This document shows, in pieces, positions 51,403 to 60,104 of a DNA stretch of 64,000 bases (position 1 is its first letter; each line of letters opens with the position of its first letter). A model generated the notes under the pieces. That model was given only the letters and a program-made list of their open reading frames with translations, had not been told where the DNA came from and searched no databases. Source of the DNA: Pseudoalteromonas sp. R3. Its GTDB lineage: Bacteria; Pseudomonadota; Gammaproteobacteria; Enterobacterales; Alteromonadaceae. The translations under genes were made by a program, and so were the position numbers. The stretch spans positions 3,286,001-3,350,000 of the forward strand of contig NZ_CP034835.1 of the NCBI RefSeq assembly GCF_004014715.1. The letters are read 5' to 3'.

Positions 51403-51624
51403 ATGCTGACCACATTAAAAACCATGCAAATACCAGAAATAATAAATAGAAGCCAAACCCAGCTGCTTGCGATTGTGTGGTTAGTTGCCGTCCTTTGCCT
51501 CATCAACATGGCGCTGATCCTCGCATTTACCCCATTTATGATTTTTAAATTCAGTGCAACATTGCTGGCCGTTGGGGTCGCTGAACTGGCCATCTTCATG
51601 ACCAAACGCTCAGTTAGATCTTAG
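51403..51624 (+). CDS. Small membrane protein of unknown function
   Basis: 73 residues from ATG 51403, chosen because AGGAG is 6 bases before it; another ATG at 51397 overlaps that site. TM segments at about 22-44 (LLAIVWLVAVLCLINMALIL) and 48-66. No family recognised. Confidence 0.55.
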   Translation: MLTTLKTMQIPEIINRSQTQLLAIVWLVAVLCLINMALILAFTPFMIFKFSATLLAVGVAELAIFMTKRSVRS

Positions 51625-51663
51625 CGCCTGGACGCCTATTTTAGTATTTGATTTTCAGGATAA

Positions 51664-52281
51664 TTAAGACTGCCTGCTAAACAGTAAATTTATTCCAGAT
51701 ACCGCCAGAAATGCCGCGCATGCCCGATTGAAACGCTTCACCATGTGCGGCTTAGAAAACCATTGCCTCAGATATAGGCCAAACAGGGCATAGATAGAAA
51801 TAGCACATAACTCTAATACCAGAAAAGTGCAACCCAGAGAGAATAGCTGCTCACGCACACTCCCTTTACTATCAACAAATTGAGGTAAAAAAGCAGTAAA
51901 TATCAAAATCGCCTTTGGGTTGCCCGCTGCCAGCAGGAACTCCTGCCTTACCAACCCAAGGCGGCTCTTACTCAGGCCCACCTCTGCCAGTGGACTGGCT
52001 TCTGATCGCCAAAGTGCAATGGCAAGCCAGAGTAAATAAGCGGCACCAGCCACTTTAATGGTAAAGAACAGCGTTTCAGAGGCATACAAAACTACTGCCA
52101 GACCGGATGCCACCAGCGCTATCATAATTGCAAAAGCGGCTATCCGTCCACCACCTGCAATAACCGCTGTTCTGAACCCGTAACAACGCGCATTATTCAT
52201 ACTCAATAAATTATTAGGGCCTGGTGCCATATTGAGGGCAAAACAGGCAGGAATAAATAAAAGTAGCTGCCACAGTGTCAT
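51664..52281 (-). CDS. LysE/RhtB family exporter
   Basis: 205 residues, six TM segments. The N-terminus LLFIPACFALNMAPGPNNLL is the family signature (PGPN), followed by YGFRTAVIAGGGRIAAFAIM and LKVAGAAYLLWLAIALWRSE-type helices. The family exports amino acids or homoserine lactones in exchange for protons. A monocistronic gene. The substrate cannot be told. Confidence 0.9.
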   Translation of the reverse strand: MTLWQLLLFIPACFALNMAPGPNNLLSMNNARCYGFRTAVIAGGGRIAAFAIMIALVASGLAVVLYASETLFFTIKVAGAAYLLWLAIALWRSEASPLAEVGLSKSRLGLVRQEFLLAAGNPKAILIFTAFLPQFVDSKGSVREQLFSLGCTFLVLELCAISIYALFGLYLRQWFSKPHMVKRFNRACAAFLAVSGINLLFSRQS

Positions 52282-52470
52282 GTTGTCTCCTTGGTTGGAT
52301 GTACAGATGGGGAAAACTCACCTCTGTTTTTGTGTCTCTGATATCTTCATTTTAACTGCCAGACGTACCCAATACAGCGCTATATTGAATGCCTGTTATC
52401 CAATTAGCGAAGGTGTTTCACGACTGTATTAACCAACTTGCATTGTCAGATGCAGCGATACTGGCCCGAT

Positions 52471-52726
52471 TTAATATTGAGCCAATGTGTATGATTGACC
52501 TACGGAAGCCGTGTCTACCCAATCTAAAAAGTGCGCGACCTGTGCACAGCCCTCTGCTGGCGCCCATTGGGCGAAATCACTTTCAACCTTTTTTTAGTGC
52601 GATTGCCAAGCGTTGCACAGGTTCATCAAGAGCCTGATGTAAATTATAATGGCTGCGCTTTCTGGGACTTTCATCAGCCTTAATAACTAATTGCTCACAA
52701 AGCGTGTTATCTAGTCTTATACTCAT
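52471..52726 (-). pseudogene. WbuC-like cupin gene remnant with internal deletion
   Basis: From ATG 52726 the frame reads SIRLDNTLCEQLVIKADESP, RKRSHYNLHQALDEPVQRLA then stops at 52583 after ALKKG. A second frame directly after it reads VESDFAQWAPAEGCAQVAHF, which fits the end of WbuC proteins (DFAxWAPAEG) and stops at 52471. The whole cupin core with its metal-binding His residues is missing. So the gene is a deletion remnant, about half the usual length of the family. It is not visible as a long ORF on either strand. Confidence 0.6.
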
Positions 52727-52829
52727 ATTAATTTATTTTAAATCATAAAGTTAAAATTTATTGACGACATATTTATATAGCCATTTGAGCGCGTAGGCTG
52801 AATGCAAACTTTGCCCCTACCAGTGGTTA

Positions 52830-53651
52830 TTAGCGATACAAGCTAGTCAGCACTTCATCTACCGAATATGCAACCACCGGAATATGTTCTTGTTCATATT
52901 CAAGATATGTGAGATCCAGCTGTGAGAAGTTTGCGCGTTCAAGCCAGTAGTCGAATTTACGCACATATACGACATTGCCAATTCTGCCATTGGCACCAAC
53001 CAAAATAGTGCGACTCTTTAGAGTCTGGCTTAGCGCCCGCCTGTCATCAACCATCTGTGAGGTCAACTCGGTATGCGCCCAGAAGCTGCCATCAAATGAC
53101 ACATGGCGGCGAAAAAATGGCTGATGAGGGTCATCCATTAGCAAAACCAGACCAACAAACAAACCGGTATTAGAATGCCCCATAATTGTCCGATCAGCTT
53201 GGTTGACTGGGTATTGGGTTTCTATATATGGCGCAAGTTCTTTACGAATAAAAGCAAAATAATCTTCTGCCAGGGGCCACTGTGAGTAGCTCTCTCTGTG
53301 CTGATAATCTTCATCTACGTAATTTTCTACACCGACCAGGATCACTTCCATCTTATTTTTATCCAGGCTATCGGCTATCGTTTCAAAACGCCACTCAGCA
53401 TCCAACGTGTAAATCACAGGATATGTTTTGTTGGCGGTACGATTTTGCGGCAAATAGATTCTTAACGGATACGACACCCCTGTATTAGTCGAGGAAATCG
53501 CTTCAAGTTGCAGTCGCTCGCCGGGCATGAAAGGTTGAGCAGACGAGTCCAACGGTGTCGTACCAGAGTCAGAGCCTCCACCACAGGCAACCAGATTCAT
53601 AACCAAAGTACAGAAGAAAATGCACGTAACGACCTTAAATAGTGAATTCAT
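52830..53651 (-). CDS. Exported alpha/beta hydrolase lipoprotein, esterase D-like
   Basis: 273 residues. The lipobox is CTLVMNLVACGGGSD. The catalytic core shows SYPLRIYLP, YPVIYTLDAEWRFETIADSL, IMGHSNTGLFVGLVLL (nucleophile Ser in GHSNTG) and FDGSFWAH; the C-terminal His may be in YEQEHIPV. It resembles IroE/esterase D-type proteins that cut ester bonds of esters or siderophores. Located alone; the substrate is not known. Confidence 0.82.
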   Translation of the reverse strand: MNSLFKVVTCIFFCTLVMNLVACGGGSDSGTTPLDSSAQPFMPGERLQLEAISSTNTGVSYPLRIYLPQNRTANKTYPVIYTLDAEWRFETIADSLDKNKMEVILVGVENYVDEDYQHRESYSQWPLAEDYFAFIRKELAPYIETQYPVNQADRTIMGHSNTGLFVGLVLLMDDPHQPFFRRHVSFDGSFWAHTELTSQMVDDRRALSQTLKSRTILVGANGRIGNVVYVRKFDYWLERANFSQLDLTYLEYEQEHIPVVAYSVDEVLTSLYR

Positions 53652-53940
53652 GTTATAAAAAAATCCTGTTGAGATTAACCTTGATATAAGCTGGCATATA
53701 ATAACTGAGTTACCGATGGATTGTTATGTCTTGTATTTTGAAGAAACAGATAGTCAGGTATTCATGTCACACCAATCAATAAGCAAATGCATTGATTTCA
53801 GACTGAATTTCAATTGGGAAGAAATAGTCCCTAAGTCGATTTTATTTTCATTTTTATGCGTGCTCTGCAGCTGGAAGCCTTGAAAAAACCGCTTTTTCCC
53901 GACATCATAATTTACTTTTAAAATTACCTAAAAAAGAGCC

Positions 53941-54741
53941 ATGACAACCTCTACTTCCTTTATGTCGAAACTGACGGCACTCGTTGAAGCCCAATGGTTT
54001 CAGAACTTTCTGATTGCGGTCATTTTATTTAATGCCATGACCTTAGGTCTGGAGACCACTCAGTTTGGTAAAGACAATGCCACCATCCTGCATAAAATCG
54101 ATTTTGTCATTCTGATGATTTTTACCATAGAGCTTGTGTTAAAGCTGGTGGTATACCGCCTTAAGTTTTTCAAATCGGGCTGGAACTGGTTTGACTTAAT
54201 AATTGTGGCCGTTTCCTGGGTTCCCTCCAGTGGTCCGCTATCGGTATTGCGTGCTTTTCGTATTCTTCGGGTTTTGCGGTTATTTTCAATTGTTCCGCAG
54301 ATGCGCCGGGTTATTGGTGCACTAGGCCACTCGCTACCGGGTATGGCGTCGGTCATCGGCGTACTGGGTATCGTGTTCTATGTCTCTGCGGTACTAACGA
54401 CGAAACTGTTTGGCCAGCACCCGGATCCAAATATGCAGGAATGGTTTGGCAGCATCGGCGCATCCGCTTATACCCTGTTCCAGGTCATGACTTTAGAGAG
54501 CTGGTCTATGGGCATAGTGCGCCCGACGATGGAGCTGTTTCCGCAATCCTGGTTGTTCTTCGTGCCCTTTATCATTATTACCAGCTTTGCAGTACTGAAC
54601 CTGTTTATCGGTATCATAGTTGATGCAATGCAAGTGATGCATGACGAGGAAGGTAAACCAGAGCAAGTGTTGGCTACTCGCGAAGATATAGAGCGAGTTG
54701 AAGCCAAATTGGATGCGCTGTTAAAACGGCAAAAGGACTAA
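53941..54741 (+). CDS. Voltage-gated sodium channel (BacNav type)
   Basis: 266 residues with the six-TM layout of bacterial sodium channels. The S4 sensor is LRAFRILRVLRLFSIVPQMR (Arg every third residue), and the selectivity filter is TLESWSMGIVRP, the sequence of the NavMs type. The C-terminal DEEGKPEQVLATREDIERVE helix is the usual four-helix bundle. One gene per subunit; the channel is a homotetramer. Marine Gammaproteobacteria carry such channels, possibly for pH or motility. Confidence 0.95.
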   Translation: MTTSTSFMSKLTALVEAQWFQNFLIAVILFNAMTLGLETTQFGKDNATILHKIDFVILMIFTIELVLKLVVYRLKFFKSGWNWFDLIIVAVSWVPSSGPLSVLRAFRILRVLRLFSIVPQMRRVIGALGHSLPGMASVIGVLGIVFYVSAVLTTKLFGQHPDPNMQEWFGSIGASAYTLFQVMTLESWSMGIVRPTMELFPQSWLFFVPFIIITSFAVLNLFIGIIVDAMQVMHDEEGKPEQVLATREDIERVEAKLDALLKRQKD

Positions 54742-54965
54742 CCATTTAGACAGTTTGCCGCTTTGGTTACACCCCCTTAGCGGCAAACCATTGCCACTTT
54801 TCACGCTCATCCAACTCTATCCGCTCCCCTAAGAATCTTATTACTGCGCGACAGCGGCTTCATAGTCACCTTTAATTTATGGTATGCAACTTGCGTTACT
54901 TGATACGGATAATACAAGTGCCGGAACACTTGTCGTTAACTCAAACTTTATCAAAGGAGCTGAAC

Positions 54966-55870
54966 ATGCAAGTTACATCCAACCCGTATCCGGTGAACAA
55001 GGCATATCAGAAACCCACTAAAGCGACACAAACACAGATTATGTACAACAATCATTCGAACAGTACTCGGAGCAGATAAATACGCCACAAAATGGCTTTG
55101 ATGTACGCGGTAAAGTCAATCTGGTCTACTTGCTCAAGCCGCAAGACATTACCAGGCTTTCAGATGAACACAATTTTCTGGCCGATTTTAATATCACTCA
55201 AAGAAGCCCGGAAGAACTAGAACAGCAATATACCCAAAAGGGCCTGCAACGAGATGTGGGTACCATTATCTTTGTGGAAGGCAAAGCGGTCGCGTCACAA
55301 AACTATGACGGCGCCATATACGGTCAGGGTCCTATGGCCGATATTTTCAAACAGGCCGGTCAAGATCCAGAAAAAATAAAACAACTCGTTGCCCAACACT
55401 TCCCCGATGCCCGCGTCGAATTTTACGCCGAGGGCAAAGGACCAACCAATGCCGAAGTGTTTGAGCTACGCTATGGCGAAAACTATGAAGACTTTGTGCG
55501 TGAGCAGGTGCAAAGCCATCGTGACCAATACCTGACCGACCAAATTGCAGCCGAAGAACACTATCGCAGAAAGCTGATGTTTGAACAAACGCCACAAACC
55601 AGTGTGTTCAGCGTTGATGGCCAGGTTGTGGCAAGCAGAGATGAAAAAGGCTTTGTCGACGCAGGCCAACCCCTGCTAAACGTAGCGGATACAAAAGCCA
55701 TAGAAAGAGAAGTACTTAAAGAGCTACTCAGGTACTCGCCTGAACGCTCACCTGAAGACTATCAAGCCCTATTGCACGAAGTATTTGGTGAAGGGGTTGA
55801 ACTTACAAGCTATAGTACAGCGCAGGCCCCTACCAGAGCAGAAGTGTATAAACTGGCTGAAACAGGCTAA
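54966..55870 (+). pseudogene. Hypothetical protein gene with a frameshift near its 5' end
   Basis: ATG 54966 has AAAGGAG upstream and reads QVTSNPYPVNKAYQKPTKAT before stopping at 55079. The frame one base back continues DYVQQSFEQYSEQINTPQNG and then a 246-residue run to 55870 (RDVGTIIFVEGKAVASQNYD, EVLKELLRYSPERSPEDYQA). The long frame has no ATG, only a TTG at 55130 without ribosome site. A single-base deletion between 55022 and 55076 explains this. The intact product would be about 301 residues with an internal repeat (VxGxVVAS and a RxxEDYQ/NYEDFV segment). Family unknown. Confidence 0.65.
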
Positions 55871-56036
55871 GGAACTCCGAACACTTCCGGTTATTAATCA
55901 CACCAATATCGGACGTTTATTACACAGCGCTCATATAATTGTTATGCTTCCTCAGCTTACTTCCACTTCCTATCTCTATACGGTACTGGGTATAATTCGA
56001 CGTAACTGTCTTATATTCATAATACTTGGAAACTCC

Positions 56037-56345
56037 ATGAAAAAGCTCTCTAAAGTCCAGCAAAAACAGCAAGCGCTGGTGCTCAGCGTTGCCGATGCAA
56101 TCGAAGAACAAGCTCGCGCGCAAATCCCCGGTATGGTTCAATGCTGGTTTGATGTGGAATATCACTTGTTTCCGGGTTCACTGCTGCTGTGCTTTCAGTT
56201 TGAAGAGCAAGCCGCACTGGACGCTGCTAAACCAGACTTATTAAAGTGGCAAAAACGCCTGAGCGCCGCAATGCTAAAAAAAGGGGTGATCCTCAAAGAT
56301 ATGCGTAAGCACTTAACCTTTACTTTAGACGGACCAGAAGACTGA
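56037..56345 (+). CDS. Small conserved hypothetical protein
   Basis: 102 residues from ATG 56037 (weak site TTGGA); the open frame begins far upstream but overlaps the previous gene. It has KKLSKVQQKQQALVLSVADA, MVQCWFDVEYHLFPGSLLLC and KKGVILKDMRKHLTFTLDG. No signal peptide or TM. It is followed by a hairpin. No family recognised. Confidence 0.65.
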   Translation: MKKLSKVQQKQQALVLSVADAIEEQARAQIPGMVQCWFDVEYHLFPGSLLLCFQFEEQAALDAAKPDLLKWQKRLSAAMLKKGVILKDMRKHLTFTLDGPED

Positions 56346-56378
56346 ATCAGAGAGCAATAAAAGACAAGCAGAACCAAA

Positions 56379-56401
56379 AAAGGCAAGTAAAACTTGCCTT
56401 T
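56379..56401 (-). terminator. Terminator of the peptide C gene
   Basis: AAAGGCAAGT and ACTTGCCTTT form a 10-bp stem with a 3-nt loop. On the minus strand it ends in a T6 run, after the peptide gene at 56430; it may also serve the + strand gene ending at 56345. Confidence 0.8.
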
Positions 56402-56429
56402 CAGTAATACAGTGTATTTAGCTTTATAA

Positions 56430-56627
56430 CTAGCAAATAGTTGTTCTGCAGCAACCAGTCAGGCGTGTTGGATTATATGTTCTACACTGTGGATCATCTG
56501 TTATGCAATCTCTTGTGCATACAGTACTGTTATAACCACCAGCCACTGCCGGGGTTGCCTGAGTTGGCAATTTTTTATTGTCCGCACTCAGCATTTTGAT
56601 GTTTTTTTTGCTTAAATTGAGCTTCAT
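56430..56627 (-). CDS. GG-leader small peptide, RiPP-like precursor C
   Basis: 65 residues with AAGGAA upstream. The leader KLNLSKKNIKMLSADNKKLP is close to that of precursor A; site TPAVAGG; core YNSTVCTRDCITDDPQC then RTYNPTRLTGCCRTTIC, six Cys. The C-terminal half is fully different from A and B. It is the third member of the family in the window, about 15 kb from the other two, with no processing genes near. Confidence 0.7.
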   Translation of the reverse strand: MKLNLSKKNIKMLSADNKKLPTQATPAVAGGYNSTVCTRDCITDDPQCRTYNPTRLTGCCRTTIC

Positions 56628-56729
56628 TTTTTTAATTTCCTTTTATAAAACCAGTTTCCAGAATACAGACAAAGCAATGTATTTTCAATCCCCAAATGCA
56701 CCAATCATCAAACCGGCCTAAACTCAAAG

Positions 56730-56873
56730 AATGGTGTTCTGTTGGAGTCTGTTAATGCGACTTCCAACTTTTTTGAAAAGATGCAAGCGTCACTCAATAA
56801 GGCCATACAAACTGGTGTGATTGATAGGCTATTTGCTCAGTACCAACTAAATTTGAATGACTTAAATCACTGA
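56730..56873 (+). pseudogene. 3' remnant of a substrate-binding protein gene
   Basis: A frame without start reads NGVLLESVNATSNFFEKMQA, SLNKAIQTGVIDRLFAQYQL and NLNDLNH then TGA at 56871. The pattern (helix, N-K-A-I-x-x-G-x-I-D-x-L-F-A-x-Y) matches the end of periplasmic amino-acid-binding proteins. The 5' part is missing. A gene decay product. Confidence 0.45.
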
Positions 56874-57018
56874 GTGCACAAACTAAACGCTGACCACTCA
56901 CACTGGCTGGCACAAAATCATCTACATGGTACAATCGCCTGCCAGATATTTTGGTAGCTACGCTGCCTGTGTTAAGCGTCCCCGGTAGCCTCGCTGCCGT
57001 ATATTGAGAGTGAAAAGT

Positions 57019-57522
57019 ATGAGTGAATCGTTTGCCGCGATTGGCCTGGTCAACCCTAAGTCGCCAACCAACGTGGGGGGCGTGTTAAGAGCTGCGGGTT
57101 GCTATAACGCACAAGCAGTTTATTTTAATGGTAATCGCTACGCGAAGGCTGCTAAGTACCATACTGACACCAAAAATATCGCTGATAATATTCCCATTCA
57201 ACAGGTTGATGATCTCACGAGCTTAAAAGTACCAGGCCGCGCGCTTATCTGTATCGAGCTGGTCGAAGGCGCGACACCACTGCCGCAATTTGTTCACCCC
57301 GATAATGCAATTTACGTTTTTGGACCCGAAGATGGTAGCCTGCCACAAGAGATTGTGGATGCCGCTGATGCCGTGGTGTATGTGCCAACGACCGGCTGCA
57401 TGAATCTCGCCGCGACGGTTAATGTACTGCTTTATGACCGTATGGCAAAACGCGCCACTGAATTTGATGCAGGCCAGATCCTATCCAGTCGGGACACCAA
57501 TAATCGCCTGGTAGTGGGATAA
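57019..57522 (+). CDS. SPOUT RNA methyltransferase (SpoU/TrmH type)
   Basis: About 167 residues from ATG 57019; an upstream GTG at 57004 is less likely. It has FAAIGLVNPKSPTNVGGVLR (motif 1, with N and R), IYVFGPEDGSLPQE (motif 2) and VYVPTTGCMNLAATVNVLLY (motif 3 with the trefoil knot). These bind AdoMet and methylate a ribose 2'-OH in tRNA or rRNA. It is short, single-domain, closest to TrmL-like enzymes but with NPKSPTNVG; the target is not certain. Confidence 0.9.
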   Translation: MSESFAAIGLVNPKSPTNVGGVLRAAGCYNAQAVYFNGNRYAKAAKYHTDTKNIADNIPIQQVDDLTSLKVPGRALICIELVEGATPLPQFVHPDNAIYVFGPEDGSLPQEIVDAADAVVYVPTTGCMNLAATVNVLLYDRMAKRATEFDAGQILSSRDTNNRLVVG

Positions 57523-57796
57523 ATTTACCGGCTGACAGATGTGATGTAAGCGGTCTGCATGGATATTATAACTCTGACGAACTTGACACATGCGAGTACG
57601 CTTGGTGTCGCAATTATGGGCAGAAAATATAGCAGGCGCTTTCTATTTTGCTGCGAGAGTGGTGAATGTGAGTACTAAAGCCGCTCAGGCTGCGACTTTA
57701 CTTGCTGTGGCAGGCCGGGCACGTTGTTGCTGTGTGCCCGCTCTTGAGGTTCCTTTATGCGCACCGCTAATCTTTGTGAAAGCCAGAGCTGAATAA

Positions 57797-59260
57797 CTAA
57801 TCAGTATAGTGCTGCTCCCACAGTTTATTGCTGAAGCGATTGTCTGGGTCTATTTTCTTTTTCAAAGCAAAAAATGCGTTTGCTTTTGGATAAGCAGCAT
57901 GAAATTGCTCACTGGTTGCATGTAATTGATATGGCAAATAATAAGTGCCACCTTCAGAAACAACCGCGTCAATCATTTCTCGGCTCCACGCCCTTACTGC
58001 TTGCTTGTCTTGTTCCGACGTTCCCTGACAGTAATACACAACAAATGCAAATACTTCCTCGTTGGCCCATGCTAATAAAGAGCCGGTATCTGGCAGTGCA
58101 TGACGAATGGAGACATTGAGCACATTTACTTTATGCTTTTTAAATATATCTGCCATTTTCTTGGAAAAATGATCAAATCGTTCAACAGGTACAAAATACT
58201 CACGTAGCACGTACGTAGACTCGGTTCTGCTTTTAGGTTCTAATTCTCTTACGCTATAGCTGGCTTCATAATTTCGCCACTGCACAGCCTCAGATGAATA
58301 CAAAATAGGTTCAAACACATGCTGTCTCACCCATTTACCAAAGTTTGAATCTGCGACAAACTGAGTCGCTTTCGGTTGCCACCAGTACTCTGTATCTCTG
58401 GGAATGAGCCTATCTGTCACGGTAAGTGGCTTATCAGTTTTGACCCAGCTCACGCTATTTACGTGGGTGTAATCTGGTGGATAAATATCCGCGTTATGAA
58501 AAACGATATGTGAGTCATCTCTGACTGTGTTTTGAAAAAACGCTCTGTACTCGTCGATATGCATATAAGCCGTTTCCCGAGCGACTTTAGTGTTTGGCAC
58601 AAGCTCCAACGTCGCCTCCACAATCACACCTAATCCACCATAACCACCTATCACTGAGTAAAAGAGCTCCGAATTTTGTGCAGGAGAAGCAGTCTCAACT
58701 CGCCCGTCAGCCAGCACTAATTTGAGTGACTTAACCGACCGTATAATGGGACCTTCTCCCATATAACGGCCATGTACATTCACACTCAGCGAGCCCCCCA
58801 CAGTAAAATTTGAGTATGATTGCATGATTTTTATCGAGAGATCTTCAGGGTCAATAATGTCTTGAATATCACGCCAACGTATACCACTTTGAACCGTAAT
58901 TTCTTTTTGTTCAGGACTAAATGAAACAACCTGGTTAAACTGTCTCATATCAAGGTGCAAATGGTCATCAAGCGCGACCTGACCACCCTGACTGTACCGC
59001 CCCCCACCAATGGATATTTTGCCTTTTGTCGTACTTATCGCTTTTTGAATATCCTCAATTGAGGTGGGCACAACGACTTCCGACACTTCAATTGGGTTAA
59101 GCTGAGTTATGTCGTTTATTATATTGACGCGCTCGGGAATACTTTTTTGTTCTGCAGAAAAGTCCAGCAGACAATAGGCTACGAATAATAAAATGGTGAT
59201 AAAAAGCGTAGAGAATATGACTACACCGTATTTCAATATGTGCTTTCCTGAGACTTGCAT
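57797..59260 (-). CDS. FAD-linked oxidase, membrane-anchored
   Basis: 487 residues. An N-terminal TM segment (YGVVIFSTLFITILLFVAYC, about 11-32) is followed by a FAD_binding_4 domain: VSTTKGKISIGGGRYSQGG-like region (GKISIGGGRYSQGGQ) and YSNFTVGGSLSVNVHGRYMG, GGYGGLGVIVEATL. The C-terminal half (FVPVERFDHFSKKMADIFKK, YLPYQLHATSEQFHAAYPKA, DNRFSNKLW) is like D-arabinono-lactone/alditol oxidases. The missing His/Cys of covalent FAD binding cannot be judged by eye. The substrate is not known. Confidence 0.82.
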   Translation of the reverse strand: MQVSGKHILKYGVVIFSTLFITILLFVAYCLLDFSAEQKSIPERVNIINDITQLNPIEVSEVVVPTSIEDIQKAISTTKGKISIGGGRYSQGGQVALDDHLHLDMRQFNQVVSFSPEQKEITVQSGIRWRDIQDIIDPEDLSIKIMQSYSNFTVGGSLSVNVHGRYMGEGPIIRSVKSLKLVLADGRVETASPAQNSELFYSVIGGYGGLGVIVEATLELVPNTKVARETAYMHIDEYRAFFQNTVRDDSHIVFHNADIYPPDYTHVNSVSWVKTDKPLTVTDRLIPRDTEYWWQPKATQFVADSNFGKWVRQHVFEPILYSSEAVQWRNYEASYSVRELEPKSRTESTYVLREYFVPVERFDHFSKKMADIFKKHKVNVLNVSIRHALPDTGSLLAWANEEVFAFVVYYCQGTSEQDKQAVRAWSREMIDAVVSEGGTYYLPYQLHATSEQFHAAYPKANAFFALKKKIDPDNRFSNKLWEQHYTD

Positions 59261-59587
59261 GGGTTCCCTTTTATGATTATTTCGACAGGCAGGTTACCAT
59301 TTTGACAAACAGCGTTCAAAAGCAAAATGCAGGCACCGATTATATAAACAATACAAAAGACACAAAAAAATCAACGCGTTAAACTCATCCTTTGTACTAA
59401 GATCCCTATAAGTATCAGGATCTGAGAATTACATACATCTACTCACTCGCCAGCTCGCAGAATATAACGTAAAATAGCGTATTACATTTGTGTATTTATC
59501 CGGATATAAGCTTTTTGCTTGATAAGTACACACTCCCTACTCAGGCATGCTTTTTGCCGATTGAGTAATTCCTGCTTGAAGGCAATT
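59261..59587. other. Intergenic region, no feature seen
   Basis: 327 bp between the divergent FAD oxidase and the DUF6172 gene; A+T-rich. No convincing ORF, terminator or promoter pair was noted. Confidence 0.4.
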
Positions 59588-59902
59588 ATGAAGAAAACAT
59601 TTGAACTAACTCACCCAAAAATCAAACTTGCACGACGCGTTGACGCCGTAAAGCATGAGCTTAAAAAATATCTCAAGCGCGAGCGCAACAAAACGTTGCC
59701 AGCTGGCGCGGATTATTGGGACTTTGACTGTCAATTTGGCAACACAGAAGCCGAGGCTGAGCCTGTACACGTATCACAACTGAACAAGTTGATTGACAAG
59801 ACACAAGAAGAAAACCTCACTTCTTTCTATGTGGAAATTCTGGCAAAACCAGCCGTCAGACAGGCGCATAATTCGTCTGACGATGAGTCAGAGGATTACT
59901 AA
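59588..59902 (+). CDS. DUF6172 family protein
   Basis: 104 residues. KKTFELTHPKIKLARRVDAV, KHELKKYLKRERNKTLPAGA, DYWDFDCQFG and SFYVEILAKPAVR match DUF6172 closely. The family is short, cytoplasmic and of unknown function, widely found in Gammaproteobacteria. The ATG at 59588 is preferred to a TTG at 59519. The acidic tail (SSDDESEDY) is longer than usual. Confidence 0.85.
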   Translation: MKKTFELTHPKIKLARRVDAVKHELKKYLKRERNKTLPAGADYWDFDCQFGNTEAEAEPVHVSQLNKLIDKTQEENLTSFYVEILAKPAVRQAHNSSDDESEDY

Positions 59903-59936
59903 GCTAAATCTCTGGTTTATCTGTCCTGATTTAGCT

Positions 59937-59969
59937 AATGCCTTGCAGAACCAGGTTCAGCAAGGCATT
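59937..59969 (+). terminator. Hairpin after the DUF6172 gene
   Basis: AATGCCTTGC and GCAAGGCATT form a 10-bp stem, with a further AACC/GGTT pairing in the loop. There is no clear T run, so it is a weak terminator. Confidence 0.6.
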
Positions 59970-60104
59970 TCAGCATTAAGCCTTTGCACAATCAAAGACA
60001 ACGATTGTGATTGTGCTATATACCCGGCCTTTCACTGGCATCGACAAGGCGTCGCATATAAAAGCCGGATCCAGCCCAAAAGCACTGAGAAGCACGCAAA
60101 TTGC

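Noticed and set aside
52389..52637. Plus-strand 82-codon ORF
   Set aside because: The minus strand here carries the recognisable WbuC remnant; the plus frame has no ribosome site or motif.
57590..57796. 68-codon ORF after the methyltransferase
   Set aside because: No ribosome site, Ala/Cys-rich translation typical of a chance frame, and no recognised motif.
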